Source of the DNA: DAISVY01 sp036826635
GTDB taxonomy: Bacteria > Zixibacteria > MSB-5A5 > GN15 > FEB-12
Assembly (NCBI GenBank): GCA_036826635.1
Contig: DAISVY010000002.1
Location: 62,001 to 126,000 of the forward strand
DNA length: 64,000 bases
Direction: 5' to 3'
Shown here piece by piece: positions 1-9,592 of this stretch (its first letter is position 1; the number at the start of each line of letters is the position of its first letter). The position numbers and the translations under genes are program-made. The notes beneath the pieces were generated by a model. The model was not told the origin of the DNA, did not search any database, and was given only the letters and a program-made list of their open reading frames with translations.

Positions 1-1438
1 CCGGCAACTCGTCCAGACCACTGATTTCCAACTGGCGGCCGGATTCCCTGGAAAGCACGACATTCCACACCGCGCCCTGGTCGATGTTCGGTCGAAAATC
101 GGACCGTCTGAGGCGCGAATCGGCCTGAGGCATACGGAAAGCCAGCATCGGCGTTTCCGGAGCACGCGGCGGCTCGGAGAAATCATACCGGTCGGCGCCA
201 ACCGAAGACCCCGTATACACACCGGCAAAATTACCGCCGTCGACGTGTCCGTCGACCCGAAGGGTAAGCTCAATCTGCCATTGCAGATTGCTGTTCGAAG
301 AGGCAAGCACCGATGATTTCGTCGGTATAAACTCAATGGTCTCACTGTATTTGACAAGTGCCGTTACCCCGGAAGTATCCACAAAGACGAAGATACCTCC
401 CCAGGCCGGGATTTCCGTGACCGTACTATAGCCGCTGCCATCGTAACCGTAGGCGAAGTCCTCAAGGAAATCAGCACTGTGATCGTACACTGTCCCATCC
501 AGCAGGAACCGCACATCGCTCCATTCAACGTCGAAAGCAAACGGGTTAGCCATCTGATTCCAACCCGAATCCAGAGGCACGCGATAATACGACACGCCGC
601 TCACGGAAGTATCGGGTTGCATCGACAGTCCGGCGGCACCATAGCGTTTGCCGCCCCGGGCATTCAGCCAGTAACCACGCCCCGGTTCGACCGCTTCGGC
701 GTCGGGATACTCGACAACCGAGTCAAGAGCCGCGGAGTACCGACCCAGCCGCCACATCTTAATGTCGGCCGCACCCAGATCGTCGCCGAAGACCGATGCC
801 ACCGTACTGCTCCCGGCAATCTCAATCGGCACACCCACAATGCGGTAACTGGCGTCGGGCATAGCGGTCGGACGCTGCCCCTGAGCGTTGGTCATACTGA
901 CCACGAACGTGTAAGGATCGCCCGAGCTCCGAAGCATCGTCAAGGCCGAACCCTGAGTAATGGTGAAATAATACTGCAGTCCGCGCGCGGAGAGTAACGA
1001 GACATCAAGAGCGTAAACCAGCGTATCACCTGTCCCGATTGTCATAGCGGCCGACTGATAGGACCGTCCACCACCCTGACGATAGTGTATCTGCCCGGCA
1101 ATATCGTCACCCATACCGGGTACGGTGACTTTCAGCATCGTAGCGGCGACACTCACGGTGTCAACGTACTGCCCGGCGTAGAACGCAACCAGCGACTGCA
1201 CCGTGCTGGCCACGACTCCACTTTCGATCCTAAAACCATCGGAACCGGAACTGCCAGCCGGGCCCGAAGAAACCACACCGACCACCGAAAAACCCGCCGA
1301 ACTGCTGGCGCCACCGCCGCCGACTACACCGCCGGAAGAAATAGCGAATTCATCGCCGGCCATCTGCGCCGTCGCCGCCGTCGCGCATAAGCACAGCCCA
1401 AGCAGCACCGCCAGGCCTGTTTTTCTTATATTGTTCAT
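1..1438 (-). CDS. Secreted protein, C-terminus beyond window edge; shares module with the 48068-54130 protein
   Basis: The minus-strand reading frame opens with ATG at 1438, behind a GAAGGTG ribosome-binding site, and stays open to the window edge (about 479 residues seen). Residues 1-25 form a signal peptide ending in ATAQ. The rest matches the C-terminal third of the 48068-54130 protein block by block: VFGDDLG against VFGDELG, a GYWL motif, GWNQMANPFAFDVEW against GWNQIAAPFAFPVAW, and GADRYDFSEPP in both. By analogy a FlgD-like/type IX tail probably lies beyond the edge, but this is not visible. The gene follows the 1460-2344 gene after 21 bases and probably shares its transcript with the kinase operon upstream. 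Function unknown; presumably a surface or secreted protein. Confidence 0.8.
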   Translation of the reverse strand, partial: MNNIRKTGLAVLLGLCLCATAATAQMAGDEFAISSGGVVGGGGASSSAGFSVVGVVSSGPAGSSGSDGFRIESGVVASTVQSLVAFYAGQYVDTVSVAATMLKVTVPGMGDDIAGQIHYRQGGGRSYQSAAMTIGTGDTLVYALDVSLLSARGLQYYFTITQGSALTMLRSSGDPYTFVVSMTNAQGQRPTAMPDASYRIVGVPIEIAGSSTVASVFGDDLGAADIKMWRLGRYSAALDSVVEYPDAEAVEPGRGYWLNARGGKRYGAAGLSMQPDTSVSGVSYYRVPLDSGWNQMANPFAFDVEWSDVRFLLDGTVYDHSADFLEDFAYGYDGSGYSTVTEIPAWGGIFVFVDTSGVTALVKYSETIEFIPTKSSVLASSNSNLQWQIELTLRVDGHVDGGNFAGVYTGSSVGADRYDFSEPPRAPETPMLAFRMPQADSRLRRSDFRPNIDQGAVWNVVLSRESGRQLEISGLDELP

Positions 1439-1459
1439 AATGCACCTTCCCATTTCCAA

Positions 1460-2344
1460 TTAGTACCGGGTCGGGAAGTACATGGCGGTCATACTACCCC
1501 TGAAAAAGTCCATATCGGTGTCGGTACCGCTGGTGGCATAGGCCATAAGGTAATAGGTGGTTGTGCCGCTGCCACTGACATTGTAAGTATACATAGCCGT
1601 TATCGGAATATAGGTTGAAACGTCGGCCGTGCTCAGACTCAGCCGGTTGTAATATGACGGAGTGGTGGTACTGCTGGTGCTCCAACCAACATACACTTCA
1701 CCCGTCCACGAACTTATATCCCAGTCGGCATGACCGGTACCGACAAGAACCACATAACCAGTCGCCGGATAAGTCACGGAAAGCTGCCCCAGTGTGACCC
1801 AGGACCCTACTTCAAGACTAATTTGCGTCCCCACACTCGAACCGTTAACGTATTCAACTCCCGCTTCATCGAGGATTTTGCTGTCGTACACCGCATCGGA
1901 AGCAATCGCCTCGGAGGTCACCGCCCCGGCGGCCAGCTTATTGGAAGTCACGGATGAATTGGGAATATTCTCCGCCGCAAACGCATACGGCACCGAAGTC
2001 AGTACCTGGCGCGGCGTCATTTCGTTTTCGGTACCCACCTTTATACCCAGGTAGCGCCTTACTCCAACGAAATCCGCCTGGTTCAAAGGACCGAGTTCAA
2101 TGGTGAACACACCGCTTGCATCGGGGGTAATCTGAGCCGTCGTATCATAGTACAGAATACCGAGCCCTGACGGGGTGGAATAAATATTGAACGTTACTTC
2201 GGTAGTCGTATCTATGGGCACCCCGTCGGCATTGGTCAGGCGACCCTGGTAAAGAATGGTTTCCGGCGCCTGCGCCGATACTTCCACCACACTTCCGACG
2301 AGCAGAAGCGCCACGGCGACGAAAAGACCTAATTTTTTACACAT
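1460..2344 (-). CDS. Secreted protein with N-terminal YQGRLT-type domain
   Basis: A 294-residue protein. Residues 1-24 are a signal peptide ending VSAQA. Residues 28-125 carry the widespread domain opening with ILYQGRLTNADGVP and closing with TPRQVLTSVPYAFAAE, found in many secreted proteins of environmental Gram-negative bacteria. Residues 130-165 are Ala/Ser-rich (the NKLAAGAVTSEAI stretch), a spacing typical of trimeric fibre stalks, and the last 120 residues are Thr/Ser/Tyr-rich and probably a beta sandwich. It lies between the kinase partner gene (84 bases upstream) and the partial secreted gene downstream. I cannot assign a biochemical role; a surface fibre or matrix component is plausible. 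It is not part of a prophage, since no phage genes adjoin it. Confidence 0.75.
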   Translation of the reverse strand: MCKKLGLFVAVALLLVGSVVEVSAQAPETILYQGRLTNADGVPIDTTTEVTFNIYSTPSGLGILYYDTTAQITPDASGVFTIELGPLNQADFVGVRRYLGIKVGTENEMTPRQVLTSVPYAFAAENIPNSSVTSNKLAAGAVTSEAIASDAVYDSKILDEAGVEYVNGSSVGTQISLEVGSWVTLGQLSVTYPATGYVVLVGTGHADWDISSWTGEVYVGWSTSSTTTPSYYNRLSLSTADVSTYIPITAMYTYNVSGSGTTTYYLMAYATSGTDTDMDFFRGSMTAMYFPTRY

Positions 2345-2428
2345 CCTGATATCCCTTTCCCTATTACTGCATCGTTGATATTTTTCTCATCTTTCGTTTG
2401 GATTCAAAATCGGTCATGTCAACCGCTT

Positions 2429-3094
2429 CTATTCACCCGGCAGGGGCGGAAAACCCGGCAGGTCACTGTATCCGCCGTTGCCACTGCTGCCGCCGTCATC
2501 ACTTCCCCCGGCGGCCACCACTACGGCCGTCGCCACGAGACCGACTCCCAAGCCGATTGCCCACCACTTCTTGTACCAGGGCTTCTTTTTACCGTCGGAC
2601 TGCATATCCGCCGGCAGATCAACCCGGGCCTCGGGGACTTCTTCGGCCAGTGTTTCAGCCGTCTCGTTTCGTTCGTCGACCAGTTGCTGGGCCTGATTCA
2701 TCAAAGCTACGAACTCCGGCGATTTGATATCAAGCTCGCCACGCCACTCGCGCAATGATTTGAAAGCCGCTACAAACTGCTCCAGAACCCGCTGTTTCTT
2801 CTCATCGTCGTTACGAACCTCGGCGTAATAGACAGCAGCCAGAAGAACATGCGCGTCAGCCCTGGTCTGCAAATCCAGGGTCTCGTCGGCCAGCAACGCC
2901 TGAAGCTCTTCTTCCGCACAGTCATAGTTGGTAATGCGGAAATTGAGACGAGCGCTGTCAATCGACGGGTTCGCTTTGTCGTAATTGCACTCAGATGCCT
3001 GTGCTCGAACCAGTGACGGAAGTACGAACGATTGCAAATATGCCACCAGAGCGAGGACAGCCACACCCCTGAGCATACGGGTACAGCTATGCAT
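2429..3094 (-). CDS. Small membrane partner of the Ser/Thr kinase (copy 1)
   Basis: A 221-residue protein read from the ATG at 3094, which has an AAGGAGG ribosome-binding site 6-8 bases upstream; the longer TTG start overlaps that site and is rejected. It has a signal peptide (to about 31), then a helical domain of about 110 residues with conserved Cys, SAR, AHVLL and YY residues, probably TPR-like, then a basic stretch KKKPWYKKWW, one membrane segment and a Gly/Asp-rich, Pro-ending tail. The same architecture and motifs recur in the 45707-46345 protein (YD-A-PS, SAR, CA-EL, AH-LL, GEL-I-P, GGG/GGS-DDGG after the membrane segment). Both genes directly follow a Ser/Thr kinase gene, so a sensor, scaffold or regulator for that kinase is inferred. 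No known family is recognised. Confidence 0.8.
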   Translation of the reverse strand: MHSCTRMLRGVAVLALVAYLQSFVLPSLVRAQASECNYDKANPSIDSARLNFRITNYDCAEEELQALLADETLDLQTRADAHVLLAAVYYAEVRNDDEKKQRVLEQFVAAFKSLREWRGELDIKSPEFVALMNQAQQLVDERNETAETLAEEVPEARVDLPADMQSDGKKKPWYKKWWAIGLGVGLVATAVVVAAGGSDDGGSSGNGGYSDLPGFPPLPGE

Positions 3095-3137
3095 AGATCC
3101 CTCCTTCAAACGGTCGTCAATCGTAAACTATCGTAAA

Positions 3138-4832
3138 CTATTCTGACCAAAAAACCAGCAGTGGCACCACACTCCCGTTATCACCGGCCTGCAGAAGGAT
3201 ACTTCCCTCAGCACCGATAATAACGTTGCGCGGCCCTCCCCCGAAGGGAAAGGTCACACAGGAATCCACCCTGGAATTCCTCGGAGTATCACTATTGACC
3301 GGTTGTATGTCAATTTTAAACTGCCACTCACCGGAGAGGAAATGAAGATCTAAAGCCGGAAACTGTGTGAAACGCAGTTCGCGCCCGTTGGCCGTAAGTT
3401 CGAGCAGATGATCATCGGAATATGGATTCAGGGCCAATTGCAGACTAAGCGTATCGGTCGCGGCATATTCGCTCGCCAGATCGAAATCCATCTGTGTTTC
3501 GGGATCGATCACCGCCACGCGCCGCCGCAATACCGGATAATCAGGATGAATAAGTTCAATATCGTGATCGCCTTCCGCCACTTCGTACCGACGTCCCAGA
3601 GTTCGAGAACGACCATCGATAAACAACCGATGGAGACCGTCGGGCCTGACCCGAACGCGAAGAGCCGGTGAAGGCGGCGCTTCTTCGACCACCGCCATCT
3701 CTTCTCTTTCCGCCATCTCTTCCGCCACGGCCAATTCCGGCTCTGTCCGGGCCATTTCCGTTTCAACCGGCCCTATATCGGCTATTTCGGACACGGCTGG
3801 CGGTGGCGATGAATCGAGTGGTGGAGAGATCAACCCCGAACTGTCGGGCGAAACAACCGCCACTTGCTCCGACGGACCGGAAGTAAACAGGGCACTTATT
3901 TGGTTCCGACCCAAAAAGGCCGCGATCAGCACCACTACGGCGATAGCCGCATACAGCAGCCAGCGCTTTCCGGCGGGAGTATCATACACCCGTTCCAGTT
4001 CGTTACAATCCTTAGCCATGGCGTCCGCCGAGCGATACCTTTCGGCCGGATCGGGATGAGTGGCTTTGCGCAGAATGCGGAGAAGATCGGAAGAAAGCCC
4101 CTTGGTCGCTTCGCCTCCCCACTCCGAGATTCTCGGAGCCACGGGATTGCGATAGGGCATACTGTTCGTGGCCAGATTAAAAAGCGTAATTCCCAATTCG
4201 TAAATATCACTGAGGAAAGGATTATAATCCCTGCCCCCGGTCTGTCGCTCCGGCGCCGCGAACATCGGCGTCAACGACTGATAGCCCGTGCGGGTGGCGT
4301 CTGACCCCATCTCCTTGGCAATGCCGAAGTCGATCAGGTAAGCGTGACCGTTTTTATCAATAATGATATTGCCCGGTTTCAAATCACGGTGAGCTATTTT
4401 CTGCTGATGAGCGTACGCTATCGCGCTGGTAATGGCCTGAGCTACGCGACGAAAAGTGGCCGCCGGAAGAGGACCTTTTTCCCGAAGAATCTCGGCGCAG
4501 TCCTGACCGTCGATATACTGTATGACCAGGGCGCCCTCATCGGGGAGATAATCGACCACTCTCGAGATGTGAGGATGATCCAGCAGGCACAGTATTTTGG
4601 CCTCGCGATCAAAACGGTCACGAGCCTGCACTCGTTTGAAGAATTTGACGACAAGACGTTGTTCGATCAGATTGACATTGTGAGCGAAATAGACCTCGCC
4701 GAATCCTCCGCCACCGATATATGATTCAATCTTGTATTTGCCGCCTATTTCCCAGCCAATGACGCCGAGAGGATCAACCGGACCTTCATCTCCCGGCAAA
4801 CCGCCGGATTTCATGGTATCATCGTCAGCCAT
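3138..4832 (-). CDS. Transmembrane Ser/Thr protein kinase (copy 1)
   Basis: A 564-residue eukaryotic-type (Hanks/PknB-like) kinase. Visible motifs: Gly loop GGGGFGEVY at 40-48, catalytic Lys63 in VVKFF, HRDLKPGN with Asp150, DFG Asp168 and APE at 193-195, so it should be active. One membrane segment spans about 291-308. The external part starts with a low-complexity Pro/Glu-rich linker, followed by a PEGA-like domain (FIDGRSRTLGRRYEVAEGDHDIEL) and a further beta-rich domain. It sits 113 bases after the histidine kinase gene and 43 bases before its partner gene, with a GGGAG ribosome-binding site. A paralogue with the same partner is at 46356-48044. The substrate is unknown; coupling of an envelope signal to cytoplasmic phosphorylation is inferred. 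Confidence 0.92.
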   Translation of the reverse strand: MADDDTMKSGGLPGDEGPVDPLGVIGWEIGGKYKIESYIGGGGFGEVYFAHNVNLIEQRLVVKFFKRVQARDRFDREAKILCLLDHPHISRVVDYLPDEGALVIQYIDGQDCAEILREKGPLPAATFRRVAQAITSAIAYAHQQKIAHRDLKPGNIIIDKNGHAYLIDFGIAKEMGSDATRTGYQSLTPMFAAPERQTGGRDYNPFLSDIYELGITLFNLATNSMPYRNPVAPRISEWGGEATKGLSSDLLRILRKATHPDPAERYRSADAMAKDCNELERVYDTPAGKRWLLYAAIAVVVLIAAFLGRNQISALFTSGPSEQVAVVSPDSSGLISPPLDSSPPPAVSEIADIGPVETEMARTEPELAVAEEMAEREEMAVVEEAPPSPALRVRVRPDGLHRLFIDGRSRTLGRRYEVAEGDHDIELIHPDYPVLRRRVAVIDPETQMDFDLASEYAATDTLSLQLALNPYSDDHLLELTANGRELRFTQFPALDLHFLSGEWQFKIDIQPVNSDTPRNSRVDSCVTFPFGGGPRNVIIGAEGSILLQAGDNGSVVPLLVFWSE

Positions 4833-4945
4833 TCAAATCTCCCGGTGGCCGGTCGAATACCCTGCCCCACCATGGGCGGGCGGTCGACTCGACCGCGAAA
4901 TCCGATACCTTACTGTATAATGATGCGGGTGAAAGTTATGGCTCT

Positions 4946-7900
4946 TTAATCCGGCTGGCAAGCGATAGTTTCGGTAGTGCTTGGCTTATCGCCGACCGTT
5001 CCGATCAGTTCGTGAATAGTCTTGCTCAATTCGACCGGTCGATACGGCTTGGCCATCACACCGTCGAAACCGTACTCCCGATACTGAGCCATGACCGGAT
5101 TGTTGGAATAGCCGCTTGAAACCAACGCTTTCAATTGAGGGCGTATTTTGCGCAAATCTCCGATAATCTCTTTACCACCCACCCCTCCCGGCACGGTTAA
5201 ATCGAGTATGACCAGATCGAAATCCTCACCGCGCTCCACCGCCCGAGCGAAAAGATCAAGAGCTTCGTCACCATCGGCGGCACAAATCACGTCGTAGCCC
5301 AGACGGGTCAGAATGCGACTCAACAGATCGCGGATAAAATACTCATCATCCATGACCAGAATACGGCCGGCGCCCCGATATTCCCGCTCGGTTTCGTTGG
5401 CCCGAACCACCTGCCGTTCATCCTCGGCGGGCAGGTAAATATGGAAGGTCGTTCCTTTTCCGATTTCCGAAGTAACTTCGATATGTCCACCGTGCTTCTT
5501 GACAATCGAGAACGAAATCGCCAATCCCAGACCGTTGCCGGTCGGCTTGGTCGTGAAGTACGGATCAAAAATTCTTGCCAGATGCACTTGAGAGATACCT
5601 GTCCCGTTGTCCTCAATCGATATTTTGACATACTCTCCCGGCGCAAGCGGCCGACTGCTCGACGTATCGATACTGACGTTTTCAGCCGTGACTATCAGGC
5701 GACCGCCTCCGGGCATGGCCTGATCGGCGTTGATTACAAGATTATGCAAGACTTGGCTTATCTGACCGGAATCGATTCTGGCCGGCCGGAGATCATCGGC
5801 AATGTTAAGTTCGTAACAAACGTTCGAACCATGCAGGGCAAACGGCACGGAATCGGTTATCAGTTCTGCGACCGAAGTAGTGCTGCGAACGGGTTCTCCA
5901 CCCTTCGAAAAAGTCAGCAGTTGCTGCGTCAGATTCTGGGCACGCATGGCGGCTTTCTCGGCTTCCGCAAGAACCTCGGAGATATCACCGCGATCTTCCC
6001 CTTCTATCCGGGCCAGCGCGATATTACCCAGTATCCCGGTCAGGATATTGTTGAAATCATGAGCGATACCTCCGGCCAGAATGCCCAGCGATTCCAGTTT
6101 CCTGACTTTGAAAAGCTCCCGTTCGAAAGCCCGACGATCGGTAATATCTTCCATCATGAGGATATAATGAGTAAGGACCCCCTCTTCATTCCTTACCCCC
6201 GAAACGGACAAACGACACCAGAAAGCCTGACCATTCTTTCTGTGACTCTCGCGCTCGCCGTGCCACACCATGCCGGCATTGATGACCCGCTGCACACGCT
6301 CGGGAAAAACAATCGGTTTGTCCTTGATAAACCTGAAAACATCCCAGGATTTCCCCAGAATATCTTCCGACGTGTACCCGGTGGTTTCGGTAAACCTTGG
6401 ATTGATATACTCTACATTCCCCCTGGTATCCACGATTACAACCGACGCCGGGCTGTTCTCCACGGCTCCCGACAGCTTGCGCAGGGATTGTTCGAACCTC
6501 TTGCGCTCGGTAATATCCCGGCTGATCCCGACCAGCCCCATAACGTCACCTCGTTTGTCGTACAGGGGAACTTTGATAGTATCGAAATACACGACATCCC
6601 CGTTCTCGCCGATCGATTTTTCTTCAGCGCGAACAATTTTCCGTCCGGCTAACGCCTGCAGATCACTGAGGTAACATTTTTCAGCCAAATCCGCCGGGAA
6701 CAGATCCTTATCCGTTTTCCCGACGACAGCACTCCTGGGCATATGTACCAACTCTTCGAAGGCCTTGTTAACTATGAGATTGCGACCCTGGGCGTCCTTG
6801 AAATAAATAACATCAGGAATCGCCTGAACCAGGGCCTCGATCCGCGCGTTGACTTCCTTCAGTGCTTCTTCGTATTCCTTGCTGTTGGTAATATCCACGG
6901 AAACGCCCAGCACGCAGTCGGATTCCTGACCGGGCAGTTTTATGGGCATTTTGGTCGTGCGCAGCCAGAGCTTCCGACCGTCGGGATAAGTAAAAGTTTC
7001 CTCCGGAATTACTTTGGTCAGACCGCTGAAAATAACTTCTCGGTCATCCCTCAAATACTTGTGATATTCCTCTCTGTCCCCGATAAGCTCACCGCATGTC
7101 TTGTTTACCAGATCAGTGGGGGTTGTCCCATGCACCTCGGCAATCGCCTTGTTACCCAGTACAAATCGCCCTTCGGCGTCCTTGGCATAGATCATAATGG
7201 GTACAAGGTCGATAACCTGCCGGAGAACGTTCTTGCTTTCCCACAGGTCCCGTTCGGCCCGTTTCCAGTCCTCGATATCACGGAGCACCGAGAGAACGTA
7301 TTTCTTTCCCCCCAGGGTTATCATCCTGACCGAGATCAGACCTGTTCGAATATTCCCGTCCTTCGAACGAAATCCGGCCTGAAAGTTATTGACGTAGCCC
7401 TCTTCACGAAGTGACTGAATGACGTTATGACGATCACCCGGCTGATTCCACAATTTGAAATCGAAAACGGTTTTACCGATAATCTTTTCCCTGCTATAGC
7501 CGGTCCTTGCGAGAAAACCGTCGTTCACATCGACCAGAATGCCCTCGTCGACACTGGTGATAGCCACGGGATCGGGATTGGCCTGAAAAACAGTACGGAA
7601 TTTCTCTTCACTTTCACGAATAGCCTGTTCGGATTTTTTGCGATAGGTAATGTCGCGGATCATGGCCCCGACAAACTCCCGCCCCTCGAATTCAATGTGG
7701 CTCATGGCCAAATCGATTGTGATTATCTGTCCCGTCCTGGATTTACACCGAGCCTCAACCGGTTCCGAAGACTGAGTCTTAAGCAATGTCCAGCTATCTT
7801 CCCACTGTCGCAAGGCGGGCAGGAAAACAACATCGGTCAGGCACATCTCCAGCAACTCTTCGCGAGAGTACCCCAGCATTCGACAGGCCGTGTGATTAAC

Positions 7901-8302
7901 ATTGATAATCCGGGCATCCGAAGTGACCCAAAATATACCATCCTCGGCGTGATCGGCCGCAAACTGAGACAATCTTAGTTTGGTTTCGGCGCACTCGCGG
8001 TTCCGGCTTTCGCGATTCAGTTCAATCCAGCGCCGCACGGCGAACACCGATATACAAACGCCCGCCACTCCGGCACCGACGATCATCGCACCAAGCCCCT
8101 GGGTCCCGAGCTGCCGGACCCAAATCACGACCTTCGCGAACAAATTCAGATACGAGGCCACGACCAGACCGAGCATCGTAATTACAACCGTGGCGATCAG
8201 GTCTCTGAAGGCTCCGGTGAACTGATGTTTTTGCCCGCTTCTAATAAACGACTCGATTCCGGATTCCCGCAAACACCCTTGTTTTCGAACGTGTTGAGAC
8301 AT
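4946..8302 (-). CDS. Hybrid sensor histidine kinase with multiple PAS domains and a receiver
   Basis: An 1118-residue membrane sensor. Two hydrophobic segments at about 35-55 and 70-88 anchor the N-terminus with almost no periplasmic loop. Five PAS-type segments follow (about 106-225, 230-350, 355-475, 482-602, 606-725). The HisKA domain has the phospho-acceptor His748 in GIAHDFNN, the ATPase domain shows NLVINADQAM, EDNGTGI and GNGLGLAI, and the C-terminal receiver has acidic Asp985/Asp986 and acceptor Asp1034 in LDLTVPGG. All catalytic residues are present. There is no adjacent response regulator, so output must be through the fused receiver, a phosphotransfer protein or a distant partner. 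It is upstream of and co-oriented with the Ser/Thr kinase gene; co-transcription is possible but unproven. The signal is probably cytoplasmic or membrane-derived. Confidence 0.93.
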   Translation of the reverse strand: MSQHVRKQGCLRESGIESFIRSGQKHQFTGAFRDLIATVVITMLGLVVASYLNLFAKVVIWVRQLGTQGLGAMIVGAGVAGVCISVFAVRRWIELNRESRNRECAETKLRLSQFAADHAEDGIFWVTSDARIINVNHTACRMLGYSREELLEMCLTDVVFLPALRQWEDSWTLLKTQSSEPVEARCKSRTGQIITIDLAMSHIEFEGREFVGAMIRDITYRKKSEQAIRESEEKFRTVFQANPDPVAITSVDEGILVDVNDGFLARTGYSREKIIGKTVFDFKLWNQPGDRHNVIQSLREEGYVNNFQAGFRSKDGNIRTGLISVRMITLGGKKYVLSVLRDIEDWKRAERDLWESKNVLRQVIDLVPIMIYAKDAEGRFVLGNKAIAEVHGTTPTDLVNKTCGELIGDREEYHKYLRDDREVIFSGLTKVIPEETFTYPDGRKLWLRTTKMPIKLPGQESDCVLGVSVDITNSKEYEEALKEVNARIEALVQAIPDVIYFKDAQGRNLIVNKAFEELVHMPRSAVVGKTDKDLFPADLAEKCYLSDLQALAGRKIVRAEEKSIGENGDVVYFDTIKVPLYDKRGDVMGLVGISRDITERKRFEQSLRKLSGAVENSPASVVIVDTRGNVEYINPRFTETTGYTSEDILGKSWDVFRFIKDKPIVFPERVQRVINAGMVWHGERESHRKNGQAFWCRLSVSGVRNEEGVLTHYILMMEDITDRRAFERELFKVRKLESLGILAGGIAHDFNNILTGILGNIALARIEGEDRGDISEVLAEAEKAAMRAQNLTQQLLTFSKGGEPVRSTTSVAELITDSVPFALHGSNVCYELNIADDLRPARIDSGQISQVLHNLVINADQAMPGGGRLIVTAENVSIDTSSSRPLAPGEYVKISIEDNGTGISQVHLARIFDPYFTTKPTGNGLGLAISFSIVKKHGGHIEVTSEIGKGTTFHIYLPAEDERQVVRANETEREYRGAGRILVMDDEYFIRDLLSRILTRLGYDVICAADGDEALDLFARAVERGEDFDLVILDLTVPGGVGGKEIIGDLRKIRPQLKALVSSGYSNNPVMAQYREYGFDGVMAKPYRPVELSKTIHELIGTVGDKPSTTETIACQPD

Positions 8303-8514
8303 ATCGAACGGTTCTCGCCGACGATTCAGGTTTCAGATTTTAACCGGTTCGGCATAAGATCCCACGACTTTCATTCGACGGGATAAGCGCTTCGAAGGGT
8401 GTTCATCTATGATGATATTGCGCGTTCACTATACCATAGAATAAAGTATCGGCATTCGAAAATATGCCTTTAGGAAGGTACGCACGGGACAATATGGCCG
8501 ATCACGAAAAGCGC

Positions 8515-9477
8515 TTACACGACTTTTTTCCAGGCGGCCAGGGACAGATATTTGTGAGCGCTGTCGGGAAGAACAGTAGCCACCAAACCGGTTTTCATGG
8601 TACCGGCCATCCGCAAGGCCGCCGCCACCGCCGCACCGGCCGACGGTCCCACGAGCAGACCTTCCTCGCGGGCCAGCCGACCGACCATGGCGTAAGCTTC
8701 CCCGGTACTCACCCATAGATTCTGATCAGCCAGATCGTCACTGTAGATACCGGGAATAATGGAAGTCGGCATATGCTTAAGACCTTTCACGTCGTGCTGT
8801 GCCGACGATGGCTGCACGGAAATCAGTTTGATATCGCCCCGGTACTCACGAAGGCGCCGCCCTACTCCCATGAAGGTGCCGCTGCTTCCCAAACCGCATA
8901 CGAAATGCGTAACGCGACCACCGGTCTGACGAATAATCTCCGCCCCGGTACCTTCATAATGGGCCCGCCAGTTGGCCGGATTGCGATATTGATCGGCATA
9001 GAAATAGCGATCCGGCGTTGCCTCATAAAGACGCCGGGCCTCGGCAATCGCCCCATCCGATCCCAGCTCGGCCGGCGTGAATAACAACCGCGCCCCGTAG
9101 GCCCGGAGAACCTGCCGATGATACTCGCTTACGTTCCCGGGAAGAATCAATTGGACCCGATAGCCCAGCGACGAACCGACCAGAGCCAGACCGATACCGG
9201 TATTACCGGAGGTGGCGTCGAGAATGATTTTATCGGGCGTAAGACGGCCGGAACGCTCACCGTCGAGAATCATAGACAAAGCCGGACGATCCTTGATCGA
9301 ACCGCCGGGATTGAACCATTCCGCCTTGGCGCAAATTCGCACCGGTGCAACCTCGGCCGAGATATTCCGCAATTCCAGAAGAGGGGTATCGCCGATACGT
9401 TCAAGAACCGAACCGGGCGGAATCCGACCCGGATCACCCCTGCGCTCACCGCGTGTTGTTCGTCTGGCCTTTTCCAT
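8515..9477 (-). CDS. cysK: Cysteine synthase (PLP-dependent sulfhydrylase)
   Basis: A 320-residue enzyme of the O-acetylserine/O-phosphoserine sulfhydrylase family, making cysteine from an activated serine and sulfide. The PLP lysine is Lys62 in FNPGGSIKDR; ATSGNTGIGLA (88-98) is the substrate loop, GLGSSGTFMG binds the PLP phosphate, and DSAHKYLS near the C-terminus is the conserved PLP-ring contact. I use the ATG at 9477, which has GAAAGG 6 bases upstream; the longer GTG start would overlap that site. Whether it uses acetylserine, phosphoserine or homoserine derivatives cannot be told from sequence; the gene symbol is by family. Its upstream leader carries a cysteine-codon attenuator, which independently supports a role in cysteine synthesis and implies induction by cysteine starvation. 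Confidence 0.92.
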   Translation of the reverse strand: MEKARRTTRGERRGDPGRIPPGSVLERIGDTPLLELRNISAEVAPVRICAKAEWFNPGGSIKDRPALSMILDGERSGRLTPDKIILDATSGNTGIGLALVGSSLGYRVQLILPGNVSEYHRQVLRAYGARLLFTPAELGSDGAIAEARRLYEATPDRYFYADQYRNPANWRAHYEGTGAEIIRQTGGRVTHFVCGLGSSGTFMGVGRRLREYRGDIKLISVQPSSAQHDVKGLKHMPTSIIPGIYSDDLADQNLWVSTGEAYAMVGRLAREEGLLVGPSAGAAVAAALRMAGTMKTGLVATVLPDSAHKYLSLAAWKKVV

Positions 9478-9495
9478 GATTAACCTTTCAAACAC

Positions 9496-9592
9496 AAAAA
9501 AAGCCTTTCCCGAAGGAAAGGCTTGCCGGTTTACTTCCTAATCCTATGATCTATAATCTACGGATCATCCCGGAAACCTTTCCTCGCGGAAA
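9496..9592 (-). promoter_or_regulatory. Cysteine attenuator: four-segment hairpin switch and intrinsic terminator
   Basis: In transcription order: segment 1 TTTCC (9592-9588), loop GCGA, segment 2 GGAAAGG (9583-9577), segment 3 within AAGCCTTTCC (9524-9515), loop TTCG, segment 4 GGAAAGGCTT (9510-9501), then seven T (9502-9496). Segments 1:2 form a GNRA-capped hairpin and 3:4 form the terminator. Segment 2 is the exact complement of CCTTTCC in segment 3, so 2:3 is an antiterminator. A ribosome stalled on the Cys codons ending at 9597 would cover segment 1, freeing segment 2. This matches the trp-type attenuation logic. The terminator ends 18 bases before the gene's ATG. Confidence 0.85.

Noticed and set aside
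1460..2344. Prophage tail-fibre gene
   Set aside because: The YQGRLT domain is common in secreted proteins of environmental bacteria, and there are no integrase, capsid, tail or lysis genes nearby.
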